NCBI RefSeq assembly: GCF_902859935.1
Contig: NZ_CADIKI010000021.1
Span: 62,001 to 126,000 of the forward strand
DNA length: 64,000 nucleotides
Origin: Paraburkholderia fynbosensis
Lineage (GTDB): Bacteria > Pseudomonadota > Gammaproteobacteria > Burkholderiales > Burkholderiaceae
Direction: 5' to 3'
How positions within the stretch are numbered: the first letter of the stretch is position 1; each line of letters starts with the position of its first letter. A program made the position numbers and the translations under genes. Shown piece after piece: positions 44,058 to 51,964 of the stretch. Below the pieces are notes generated by a model. It made no database searches and was not told the DNA's origin. It worked only from the letters and a program-made list of their open reading frames with translations.

Positions 44058-45851
44058 CTATTGCCGTTGCAGAGCCTGCGCGACTTCCGCCACCACCGCC
44101 TCCCAGTCTCCCATCGTCTTTTGCCTGAACAACCTCATTCCCGGATACCACGGCGTGTCGTTGCGCGCTTGCAGCCAGCGCCAGTCGGCGTTGGCGGGCA
44201 GTAGCAGCCACACCGGCTTGCCCAGCGCGGCCGCCAGATGCGCGACGCCGGTATCGACAGCGATCACCAGATCGAGCAGCATGACCAGCGCGGCGGTCTC
44301 GTCGAAGCTCGTCAGATCGGCGGTGAAATCGCGTGCGCGGAAGACTGGCGGCGCGTCGGCCAATTGCGCATGCGCCGCGCCTTTCTGCAGCGGATACCAC
44401 ACGATGTTCTTCAATCCGCTCAACGCGCTCAGGTCCGCCAGCGTCATGGAGCGGTAGCGGTCGTTGCCGAACGCGGGACTGCCGGCCCATACCAGGCCTA
44501 CTTTGCGTTTCAATTTATTGACGGGGCCCAACCGCTGGCGCCATGCCTTCAGCTTCGCCTTGTCGGCGAACAGGTAGGGCAGTTCGGCGGGAATGGTGTC
44601 GATCCCGGTGCCGAGGCAGGACGGCACGCTCATCATCGGCACCCAAAAATCGTACTCGCCATCGGGCTTGCCGCTGAACGCGCGATTCACGCCCGGTATC
44701 CGTTCGACCAAGGGCAGCAACAGCTCGCGCACGCGGAGGTCGACCGTCGCGCCGCGCGCCTGCAGCACGCGCGCAAAGCGCAGAAACTGGAAGTGGTCGC
44801 CGAAACCCTGTTCGCCGACCACCAGCAGACGCCGTCCGTCGAGCGGCTCGCCACGCCATTCGGCGACGCCAGGCACTGCGATCGCGTCGTAGTCCCGCTT
44901 GCGCCAGCGCAGCGCGAACTCCGCCCAGCCTTGCCTGTAATCGCCGCGCTTGAGCAGCAGCCACGCGAGATTCTGATGCGCATCCGCGTAGTGAGGATCG
45001 AGCGCGAGCGCCTCGCGATACAAGCCTTCTTCTTCGCCGTCTTCTTTCAGTCGGCCTTGCGCCGCCAGCGACCCGCCGAGGCACACGAGATGGGTCGGAC
45101 TCGGCCTGAGCGCGACCGCGCGCCGGTAATGCGCTTCGGCGCCCGCATAGTCGCCGAGCCGGCCAAGCAGGCTGCCCAGATTGACGTGCGCCTCGACGTA
45201 ATCCGCGCGCAACGCGAGCGCCCGCTCGAAACTGGCGAGCGCAGCGTCCTGACGGCCTTGCGCTTGATACGCATTGCCCGCGTTGAAATGCGCTTCGGCC
45301 ATGTTCGGGTCGTGCGCAAGCACATTGCGATAGCTCGCGAGCGCTTCGTCGAAACGGCCGAGCTTGCTCAGCACCGTGCCGAGGTTCAGATGCGCGTCGA
45401 TCATCGCGGGGTTCGACGCCAGCGCGAGCCGGTATTGTTCGAGCGCTTCGTTCAGCGCGCCTTGCGCTTGCAGCGCGACACCGAAGTTGTTGCGCGCGTC
45501 GGCGAAATCCGGCTGGAGCTGCAGCGCCTGGTCGTAGCAGATCGTGGCTTCGTCGAGGTGGCCGAGCGCGGCGGCCACGAGACCACGATTACTCCAGCAC
45601 GCGGCGTCGCGGCGATCGAGCTTGAGCGCCCGGCTCATCAGGCGAGCGGCGGTGTCGTGCTGGCCGCGCTGATAATGCAGCACGCCGAAGTAATGCAGCC
45701 CCTTCGCATGCGAGGGGTCGAGTGTGAGGGTTTGGCGGTAGAGTGCGTCGGCGGCGTCGAGCTGGCCTGCCTGGTGCGCGGCCAGCGCGGCGTCGATCAA
45801 CGAGGTGACGCGGGCGGCGGAGCCGTCGTCGCGGCGGGATGGATGTTCCAT
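44058..45851 (-). CDS. TPR-repeat protein with C-terminal glycosyltransferase-like domain
   Basis: The product is about 597 residues from ATG 45851 (MEHPSRRDDG). Around eight or nine TPR units fill the first ~300 residues (for example LDEATICYDQALQLQPDFAD and PNMAEAHFNAGNAYQAQGRQ). The C-terminal half resembles GT9/GT41-type transferases (VGLVWAGSPAFGNDRYRSM, later LDLVIAVDTGVAHLAAALGK). Proteins of this build glycosylate proteins or surface polymers; the acceptor is unknown. The gene stands alone and is convergent with the TraB-like gene. Confidence 0.85.
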   Translation of the reverse strand: MEHPSRRDDGSAARVTSLIDAALAAHQAGQLDAADALYRQTLTLDPSHAKGLHYFGVLHYQRGQHDTAARLMSRALKLDRRDAACWSNRGLVAAALGHLDEATICYDQALQLQPDFADARNNFGVALQAQGALNEALEQYRLALASNPAMIDAHLNLGTVLSKLGRFDEALASYRNVLAHDPNMAEAHFNAGNAYQAQGRQDAALASFERALALRADYVEAHVNLGSLLGRLGDYAGAEAHYRRAVALRPSPTHLVCLGGSLAAQGRLKEDGEEEGLYREALALDPHYADAHQNLAWLLLKRGDYRQGWAEFALRWRKRDYDAIAVPGVAEWRGEPLDGRRLLVVGEQGFGDHFQFLRFARVLQARGATVDLRVRELLLPLVERIPGVNRAFSGKPDGEYDFWVPMMSVPSCLGTGIDTIPAELPYLFADKAKLKAWRQRLGPVNKLKRKVGLVWAGSPAFGNDRYRSMTLADLSALSGLKNIVWYPLQKGAAHAQLADAPPVFRARDFTADLTSFDETAALVMLLDLVIAVDTGVAHLAAALGKPVWLLLPANADWRWLQARNDTPWYPGMRLFRQKTMGDWEAVVAEVAQALQRQ

Positions 45852-45999
45852 GGACACCTGCAGAGGATCGCAAGCGGCGCGCGCTGCACGCACCGGCGCG
45901 TGGGATGGGAGACCATCCGCGATCTTAGGTGCCGCCCCCGGTTCCGACGATCGGACGCTTCCTAATTCGGTCACGTACGGTCAGCAACGAGTGCTTGAG

Positions 46000-46032
46000 C
46001 GACGCATCGCAGCTGCGCGCTGCGATGCGTCG
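46000..46032. terminator. 14-bp perfect stem-loop downstream of the pxp operon
   Basis: CGACGCATCGCAGC (46000-46013), loop TGCGC, GCTGCGATGCGTCG (46019-46032). It lies 28 bases after the DUF979 stop and before the TPR gene start. No T run follows on either strand, so it may be a message-stabilising end or a Rho-type end rather than a classical terminator. Confidence 0.6.
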
Positions 46033-46059
46033 GCGTAGACCGCCTTGAAGGCAGGCGCC

Positions 46060-47016
46060 CTACAGGAACATCAGGAAATTCAACAGGAAGATGTTAATGA
46101 CCAGCAAGGTGAGCGCGGTGGGAATCTGCACCTTGATCACCGCGTTCTTGTCCGGCAGTTCGAGCAGCGCGGCGGGCACCATATTGAAGTTCGCGGCCAT
46201 CGGCGTCATCAGCGTGCCGCAGTAGCCGGAGAACATGCCGATCGCGACCATCACCGCCGGGTTGCCGTGAAACACGCCGACCAGAATCGGCACGCCGACG
46301 CCGCCCGTCATCACCGGGAACGCGGCGAAGCCATTGCCCATCACCATCGTGAAGAGCGCCATGCCGATGCAGTACACGGCCACCGCGACGAAGCGGTAGT
46401 CGAGGCTGATGTACGACGTGGTCACGTGCGCGACGGCCTTGCCGACGCCCGCGTCGGAGAACACGAGGCCGAGCATGCCGAGCATCTGCGGCAGCACCGC
46501 AGCCCACGACAGCGCATCGACCAGGCGGCGCGCTTCCTTCATCGACTGGCCGACGGTGTCGCGCGTCATCACGCAGGCCACCGCGAGCGCGATCACGCAG
46601 CCGATGCCAAAGCCGATCAGCGTGACGTTGGCCTTCTCGATCAGCGGCATACCGCCGAATACCAGGTGGCTCGCCGACAGCGTGATGATCACGGTGATGA
46701 CCGGAATCGTCAGCGCGGGCACGAACAGCTTGTTACCCAGACGTGCGGCACTTGCCTTGCGCGCGTCGAGCGACAGCGTTTTCGGCTTGGCCGCGGTGAC
46801 GCCGCCGAAACCGGCGATCAGCGCCATCACGATCACCGCGACGCCAACCACCGCCGGCGGCAGCCGGTCGCCGATCAGAAAGATCAGCGCATAGAGAATC
46901 CAGAAGCCCCCTGCGGTGAGACGGCGCGGATGCGTCCTGTCGGTGACGATCATGCCGCCGACGATCAGCAGCACCACGCCCAGCAGCCAGAACAGATAGG
47001 TGATCGTAAACGTCAT
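46060..47016 (-). CDS. DUF979 membrane protein, probable 5-oxoproline permease subunit
   Basis: The product is 318 residues and highly hydrophobic with nine or ten membrane helices (TITYLFWLLGVVLLIVGGMI at the start, LTLLVINIFLLNFLMFL at the end). DUF979 genes are regularly paired with DUF969 and often lie beside 5-oxoprolinase genes. A transport role is inferred from this. It overlaps the DUF969 gene by four bases (ATGA). Confidence 0.85.
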   Translation of the reverse strand: MTFTITYLFWLLGVVLLIVGGMIVTDRTHPRRLTAGGFWILYALIFLIGDRLPPAVVGVAVIVMALIAGFGGVTAAKPKTLSLDARKASAARLGNKLFVPALTIPVITVIITLSASHLVFGGMPLIEKANVTLIGFGIGCVIALAVACVMTRDTVGQSMKEARRLVDALSWAAVLPQMLGMLGLVFSDAGVGKAVAHVTTSYISLDYRFVAVAVYCIGMALFTMVMGNGFAAFPVMTGGVGVPILVGVFHGNPAVMVAIGMFSGYCGTLMTPMAANFNMVPAALLELPDKNAVIKVQIPTALTLLVINIFLLNFLMFL

Positions 47017-47762
47017 GCTTTGTCTCCCGCTGCGGATTGCGTCGACGACACGGCAGCGCTGCCGCCCCTGGCATGGCCGTGCAGTTCGCGTTCGAGCCGG
47101 CGGTCGAGCAGATACAGCCGGAAGCCGTGCACGATGAACGCGCAGATCGCGGTCGGAATGCCCCACACCGCGACGTGAATCGGCTCGACGACGATGCCCG
47201 CTTCCTTCAGGAAGGTCGTCATCAGCACGATCGCGCCGAACGCGACGAAGATGTCCTCGCCGAAGAAGAGGCCCACGTTGTCGGTGGCCGCGGCGTACGC
47301 GCGCAATTTGAAACGCACCGCGTCGCTGATCTTGCCGAAGCGCGTTTCGGCCGCGCCTTCGGCCATCGGCGCGATCAGCGGGCGCACCATCTGCGGATGC
47401 CCGCCGAGCCCGGTCAGGCCGACTGCGGCGGTCAGCTCGCGCACCAGCAGATAGACGATCAGCAGACGCCCGGCGGTAGCCGCCTTGATGCCGCCGATCC
47501 ACGCTTGGGCGCGCTCGCGCAGCCCGTGCCGTTCGAGCAGGCCGATCACGGCGAGCGGCAAGAGAATGATCAGCGGGATGTTGCGCGTCTTGATGAAGCC
47601 GGTACCGATCTGCGCGAGGATTTTTTCAGGCGGGAAGTGCGCGGCGAGACCGGTGACGATCGCAGCGACCGCGACGATCAGCATCGGATTGAACCGCAAT
47701 AGAAAGCCGACGATGATGACGGCTACGCCGATGAGCGGCCAAAGACTGACAGTTGACTGCAT
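47013..47762 (-). CDS. DUF969 membrane protein, probable 5-oxoproline permease subunit
   Basis: The product is 249 residues from ATG 47762, with GGAG upstream. It has about six hydrophobic helices (LIGVAVIIVGFLLRFNPMLI, then KTRNIPLIILLPLAVIGLLE) and a soluble C-terminal tail. With DUF979 it forms a two-component permease candidate for 5-oxoproline. The frame stays open upstream through the hexanucleotide repeat, but that part (a VQ run) is not conserved-looking protein. Confidence 0.86.
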   Translation of the reverse strand: MQSTVSLWPLIGVAVIIVGFLLRFNPMLIVAVAAIVTGLAAHFPPEKILAQIGTGFIKTRNIPLIILLPLAVIGLLERHGLRERAQAWIGGIKAATAGRLLIVYLLVRELTAAVGLTGLGGHPQMVRPLIAPMAEGAAETRFGKISDAVRFKLRAYAAATDNVGLFFGEDIFVAFGAIVLMTTFLKEAGIVVEPIHVAVWGIPTAICAFIVHGFRLYLLDRRLERELHGHARGGSAAVSSTQSAAGDKA

Positions 47763-47904
47763 CAGGATCTCCAAACAGGGTTTCAACCTCGCCGCGGGTA
47801 GCGGCAGACGTGGGCCGGCGCGTGGTGTTCCGTGCGCCGTCTTGGTGTTGCCACGGCTCTTGATGGCCGCGTTGCTTCGAACTGCGTACATCTGCACTTC
47901 AAAC

Positions 47905-47958
47905 TGCACCTGCACCTGCACCTGCACCTGCACCTGCACCTGCACCTGCACCTGCACC
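47905..47958. repeat. Hexanucleotide tandem repeat, nine copies of TGCACC
   Basis: Nine uninterrupted TGCACC units (GGTGCA on the coding strand of the operon), with degenerate copies on the left. Located in the leader of the DUF969 gene, about 140 bases before its start. Confidence 0.95.
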
Positions 47959-48009
47959 TGCGTTCGCGGTTTGCCCGCCGGGTACTGCAATGCATCCTGC
48001 ACCTGGCAA

Positions 48010-48033
48010 ACGCCCCGCTCGAAAGCGGGGCGT
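48010..48033 (-). terminator. Strong GC hairpin with UUCG loop after pxpA
   Basis: On the minus strand ACGCCCCGCT, loop TTCG, AGCGGGGCGT, followed by only three T. It lies 55 bases after the pxpA stop and could end or attenuate the pxpBCA message. Confidence 0.65.
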
Positions 48034-48087
48034 CGGAGTGTCGCTGGCAGTGATTTGCGCTGTCTGTCTGGCCGCCGATGCCGCCGC

Positions 48088-48840
48088 TCAGACGCGTGCG
48101 GCGTTGGCCGCGTGAACGTCAATGCCGGCAGCCTCCAGGGCGCCGCGAATGCGCCGCGCGAACGCCAGCGCATGCGGCCCGTCGCCGTGCAGACAGATGG
48201 TCTGCGCGTTCAGCGGCACCCATTGGCCGTCCACGGCCTGCACGCGCTGCTCGCGGATCATGGCGAGCGTGCGTTCGAGCACTTCGTTTTCATCGTCGAG
48301 CAGCGCGCCCGGTTCCTTGCGCGGCACGAGCGAGCCGTCGGCGCGATAACCACGGTCGGCGAACACTTCTTCGATCGCGACGAGACCCGCGTTGCGAGCC
48401 GCCGTCACGAGACCGCTGTTGGCGAGCGCGAACACGGCCACCGACGGATCGAAATCGTGCACCGCCGAAACGATCGCGTCGGCGATCTTCGCGTCGCGCG
48501 CGGCCTGGTTGTACAGCGCGCCATGCGGCTTGACGTGCGCGATGCGTCCGCCCTCGGCCTGGGCGATCGCCGACAGCGCGCCGAGTTGATACAGCACGCC
48601 CGCGTAAATCTCGCCGGCCGGCAGATCCATTTCCTTGCGGCCGAAATTCTCCGGGTCGTTGAAGCTCGGATGCGCGCCGATCGACACGCCTTTCTGCACC
48701 GCCCAGCGCACGCATTCGCGCATGACATTGGGACCGCCCGCGTGCCAGCCGCAGGCGATATTCGCCGAGCTGACGAGATCGAGCAGCGCCTCGTCGGAGC
48801 CGCAGCCTTCGCCGAGGTCGGCGTTCAAATCGATTTCCAT
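48088..48840 (-). CDS. pxpA: 5-oxoprolinase subunit PxpA (LamB/YcsF family)
   Basis: The product is 250 residues, typical length. Family motifs: MEIDLNADLGEGCGSDEALL at the start, IACGWHAGGP, SIGAHPSFNDPENFGRK and HVKPHGALYN. PxpA with PxpB and PxpC hydrolyses 5-oxoproline to glutamate with ATP. It follows pxpC by 19 bases. Confidence 0.96.
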   Translation of the reverse strand: MEIDLNADLGEGCGSDEALLDLVSSANIACGWHAGGPNVMRECVRWAVQKGVSIGAHPSFNDPENFGRKEMDLPAGEIYAGVLYQLGALSAIAQAEGGRIAHVKPHGALYNQAARDAKIADAIVSAVHDFDPSVAVFALANSGLVTAARNAGLVAIEEVFADRGYRADGSLVPRKEPGALLDDENEVLERTLAMIREQRVQAVDGQWVPLNAQTICLHGDGPHALAFARRIRGALEAAGIDVHAANAARV

Positions 48841-48859
48841 GGTGTTCCCCTACTGAGTG

Positions 48860-49912
48860 TTACAGCGCCGCGAGCGCCGACGGGCGCGCGCAGCGTTCTT
48901 CATGCATCGCGATTGCGGCGTCGATCTGCCGCAAGTACGTACGTTCTTCCAGCAAAGCCTGGCGCGCTTCAAACAGCGTGGTGGGGATGAAGCGCACTGC
49001 GGCGTTCAGACGGACTTGCGCGAGCTTCCACAGATCGGCCTGGATCACCGCGCCGATCTTCGGATAGCCGCCGGTGGTTTGCGCGTCGCTCATCAATACG
49101 ATCGGCTGGCCGTTCGGCGGCACCTGGATCGTGCCGGGCAGCACCGCGTGCGAGAGCAGATCGGTTTTGCGGGCGCGTTCCAGTTCGACGCCGGCGAGGC
49201 GATAGCCCATGCGGTTGCTGTTCGGCGTGACGAGCCATTCGTCCGCCCAGAACGATTCGTGCGCGGCCGCGGTGAAGCTGTCGTAATCCGGGCCGCGCAG
49301 CACGCGGATCGGCACCGCCCACGGCACGCCTGACGGATGCCGGCCGCGCCGCAGCGGCTCGTGAACCAGCACGAACTTGCACCAGCTGGGCGCCTTCACG
49401 CCGAACTCCGGCGCTTCGGGCGTGAAGCCGACCTGGCCGCGCTGCTGCGGCACGCCGACCGGCAGGCGGTCGCCGTCGCGCAGCGCGCGGCCGCCGAGTC
49501 CGCCGAAATGACCGGCGAGATCGGTGCTGCGCGAGCCGAGCATCGGCAGCACGTCGATGCCGCCCGCCACACTGACGTAGCCGCGCATGCCGCGTTTCGC
49601 CACGTTCAGCACCAGCTCCTGGCCGGCTTGCACGGGCAGGCTCCACCACGAATAGACCGGCTTGCCGTCGAGCGTCGCGCCGAATTCGGTGCCGGTGATG
49701 GCGACCCGCGACGCGCGCAGAAAGCGCAGCACGGTCGGACCGAAGGTGATTTCCAGCCCGGCCGCGTCGGGCCGGTTGCCGACCAGCCGGTTGCCGACTT
49801 CGAGCGACAGCCGATCGAGCGCGCCCCCCATCGCGACGCCCAGATGCCGTTGGCCGTGACGGCCGAGGTCCTGGATCGTGGTCAACAGACCTGCGCGAAT
49901 CACATCGATCAT
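48860..49912 (-). CDS. pxpC: 5-oxoprolinase subunit PxpC
   Basis: The product is 350 residues of the KipA/biotin-dependent carboxylase-like family: MIDVIRAGLLTTIQDLGRHG at the start, later NRMGYRLAGVELERA and GTIQVPPNGQPIVLMSDAQT, TGGYPKIG. It overlaps pxpB by four bases. The family was earlier annotated as allophanate hydrolase subunit 2 or carboxyltransferase; the pxpA neighbour makes 5-oxoprolinase the better call. Confidence 0.95.
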   Translation of the reverse strand: MIDVIRAGLLTTIQDLGRHGQRHLGVAMGGALDRLSLEVGNRLVGNRPDAAGLEITFGPTVLRFLRASRVAITGTEFGATLDGKPVYSWWSLPVQAGQELVLNVAKRGMRGYVSVAGGIDVLPMLGSRSTDLAGHFGGLGGRALRDGDRLPVGVPQQRGQVGFTPEAPEFGVKAPSWCKFVLVHEPLRRGRHPSGVPWAVPIRVLRGPDYDSFTAAAHESFWADEWLVTPNSNRMGYRLAGVELERARKTDLLSHAVLPGTIQVPPNGQPIVLMSDAQTTGGYPKIGAVIQADLWKLAQVRLNAAVRFIPTTLFEARQALLEERTYLRQIDAAIAMHEERCARPSALAAL

Positions 49913-50562
49913 GCATGTATCTCCGCGATGGTGAAGCGCACACGGTCGCCCGGCTGCAACAGGGTGGGCGGGCGGCGCGCCGGGTCGAACAGCGGCAGTT
50001 CAGTGCGGCCGATCAGCTGCCAGCCGCCGGGCGAGACGGCCGGATAGATGCCGGTCTGTTCTCCGCCGATGCCGACCGAGCCGGCCGGCACTTCCAGCCG
50101 CGGCGACGCGCGGCGCGGCGTATGCAAGGCGGCGTCGAGACCGCCCATGTACGCGAAGCCCGGCTGGAAGCCGAGGAAAAAGACCACGTATTCGCCATCC
50201 GCGTGACGCTGCACGACCTCGCGCACGCTCAGACCCGTGTGATCGGCGACCGCCTGCAGATCGGGGCCGAACTCACCGCCATACTGCACCGGTATTTCGA
50301 CCTCCCGACCCGGCTCGGGCGTTTTGCCCGCGGCGTCCCACGCAGCCAGCAACTGTTCGGCGAGCGCGTCGCGATCGGCTTCGAGAGGATCGAACACGAG
50401 CGTCAGATTGTTCATGCCCGGCACGACCTCCAGCACATGCGGCCAATCGCGCGCGAGCGCGGCGGCCGCCCACACGCGCCGCTGGCACGCCAGCGTGGCG
50501 GGCGGCGGCGCTTCGCAGACAAGCGCGGCGTCGCCGAGCGGAAAGATTCTTCGTTGGTTCAT
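49909..50562 (-). CDS. pxpB: 5-oxoprolinase subunit PxpB
   Basis: The product is 217 residues of the KipI/allophanate hydrolase subunit 1 family with the motifs VFFLGFQPGFAYMGGLDAAL and VGIGGEQTGIYPAVSPGGWQ, LIGRT. It is the first gene of the minus-strand operon, behind a promoter at 50653-50682. Confidence 0.95.
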   Translation of the reverse strand: MNQRRIFPLGDAALVCEAPPPATLACQRRVWAAAALARDWPHVLEVVPGMNNLTLVFDPLEADRDALAEQLLAAWDAAGKTPEPGREVEIPVQYGGEFGPDLQAVADHTGLSVREVVQRHADGEYVVFFLGFQPGFAYMGGLDAALHTPRRASPRLEVPAGSVGIGGEQTGIYPAVSPGGWQLIGRTELPLFDPARRPPTLLQPGDRVRFTIAEIHA

Positions 50563-50652
50563 GGGTTAACGGCCCAAGTCGGATGGCAGGCAGCGGGCAC
50601 GGCGGACTCTGTGACGCGCAATGCGCGCCGGTATGCGGTAGTTGAAGCGTAC

Positions 50653-50682
50653 ATTATCAATAAAATATCAACAATTTCTCAA
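50653..50682 (-). promoter_or_regulatory. Promoter and likely operator region of the pxp operon
   Basis: On the minus strand TTGAGA (50677-50682), 18 bases, GATAAT (50653-50658), in an AT-rich island within GC-rich DNA. On the plus strand TTATCAA (50654-50660) and ATATCAA (50665-50671) form a direct repeat 11 bases apart that overlaps the promoter, a candidate binding site for the divergent MarR-like protein. Confidence 0.62.
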
Positions 50683-50767
50683 TAAGCGTTTGTGCCAGGC
50701 TCGCCGGGATCGTTGGCTCGTCGTACACTCCCGACACCTTCTCATCCTGTCTCTCGGACTCTTTGTC

Positions 50768-51280
50768 ATGTCGCGTCATCCCACCAAGATCGTCTCGTCG
50801 GAGCATCTCGTCTCCGAGACCAGCGCAGAACTGTCCGAACTCGAATACGCGCTGATCATGGCGGGCAACGCCTTCAACCGGTGGATGGTGCGCTGCATGT
50901 CGGCGGCCGGCGACAAGGACATGACCGCGATCGAAGTGTCGCTGCTGCACCACGTCAGCCACCGCGAGCGTCGCAAGAAGCTCGCGGACATCTGCTTCGT
51001 GCTGAACATCGAAGACACGCACGTCGCCACCTATGCGTTGAAGAAGCTCGTAGCTAGAGGGTACGTAAAAAGCGAAAAGACCGGCAAGGAAGTGTTCTTT
51101 TCGGCGACCGAGGCGGGCCGCGAGTTGTGTCTGAAGTATCGTGAGGTGCGCGAGAGCTGTCTGATTTCAACGCTGAAGGAAAGCGGCCTGACCAACGAAC
51201 AGATTGGCGACGCGGCGCAGCTGATGCGCAACGCGTCCGGTCTGTACGACACGGCCGCGCGGGCGGCGGCGTCCCTATAA
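50768..51280 (+). CDS. MarR-like winged-helix regulator
   Basis: The product is 170 residues from ATG 50768. A winged-helix core is visible: MTAIEVSLLHHVSHRERRKK, KLADICFVLNIEDTHVATYA (recognition helix region) and LVARGYVKSEKTGKEVFF (wing). It is divergent from pxpB across 205 bases containing an AT-rich operator-like region, so it probably regulates pxpBCA and the permease. The ligand would plausibly be 5-oxoproline or a related metabolite; this is inference. Upstream in-frame starts exist but conservation begins here. Confidence 0.8.
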   Translation: MSRHPTKIVSSEHLVSETSAELSELEYALIMAGNAFNRWMVRCMSAAGDKDMTAIEVSLLHHVSHRERRKKLADICFVLNIEDTHVATYALKKLVARGYVKSEKTGKEVFFSATEAGRELCLKYREVRESCLISTLKESGLTNEQIGDAAQLMRNASGLYDTAARAAASL

Positions 51281-51344
51281 CGGGCTGCTGGGCTGCTGGG
51301 CTGGTGCGGCTGCGTGAAGCCAGTACGCGCGCCGCATGCGCGGC

Positions 51345-51917
51345 TCAACCTGCCGGGCGTGGATGGAAACCCGCCTCGGTAACGATCAGATCGAGAGCAA
51401 TGTCGTGCGCTTCGCGTTGCAGTGCCGGCGCGCGGCACGCCTCATACGCGATGCCCACCGTCAGCGGCCGTTTCGAACCCGGCCATGCGGCCAAGGTGCG
51501 ATCGTAATAGCCGCCGCCGTAACCGAGCCGGTAGCCGGCGTCGTCGAAACCGACGCAGGGCACGAGCAGCAACTCCGGAATCACCACCTTGCCCGGCACC
51601 GGCTCTGCAATCCTGTGATGACCGATCTTCATCTCCATGTCGGGGTGCCACGCATGGAATTCGAGCGGTGCGCCGCGTGTCTTGATAATAGGCAAGCTGG
51701 CTTCTCGTTGAGCGTTGGCCGCAAGCCACAGAGAGATCGCAGCGCGTGCGTCGAATTCGCCGGAAAGCGGCCAGTAGAATCCTACGCTGTCCACACCATA
51801 GTGCTCCAGCGCATCGAGCACGTGGCGGCCGAGCGCGGCGTTGTGCGCCGGCTCGGAAGCCGCTTGCAGCCTCGTTTCCAATAGCGTCCGGCGCAGCGCC
51901 TTTTTCGCGGCCGGCAC
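51345..51917 (-). CDS. 5-formyltetrahydrofolate cyclo-ligase
   Basis: The enzyme converts 5-formyl-THF to methenyl-THF using ATP. The ATP/Mg site RLGYGGGYYDRTLAAWPG and PELLLVPCVGFDDAGYRLG are family hallmarks. The start is uncertain. GTG at 51917 (reading VPAAKKALRRTLLETR) gives 190 residues, the usual length, while the frame is open to an ATG at 52025, which would lie inside the divergent lytic transglycosylase gene. Nothing resembling a ribosome binding site decides between them. Confidence 0.88.
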   Translation of the reverse strand: MPAAKKALRRTLLETRLQAASEPAHNAALGRHVLDALEHYGVDSVGFYWPLSGEFDARAAISLWLAANAQREASLPIIKTRGAPLEFHAWHPDMEMKIGHHRIAEPVPGKVVIPELLLVPCVGFDDAGYRLGYGGGYYDRTLAAWPGSKRPLTVGIAYEACRAPALQREAHDIALDLIVTEAGFHPRPAG

Positions 51918-51964
51918 AGGGTTGCATGCTATGCTTTGGTCCAATTCGCGCTCCAGAAACAACG

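Larger units (their letters stand above)
47763..48087. other. Gene-free spacer between pxpA and DUF969 gene
   Basis: No gene. It contains a strong hairpin (48010-48033) and a hexanucleotide repeat (47905-47958), both inside what should be one operon, so the distal permease genes may be expressed separately from pxpBCA. Confidence 0.65.

Noticed and set aside
47763..48173. N-terminal extension of the DUF969 protein through the hexanucleotide repeat (VQ repeat)
   Set aside because: The VQ run is just translation of the repeat, and a well-placed ATG with GGAG exists at 47762; the frame also runs into the 3' end of pxpA.
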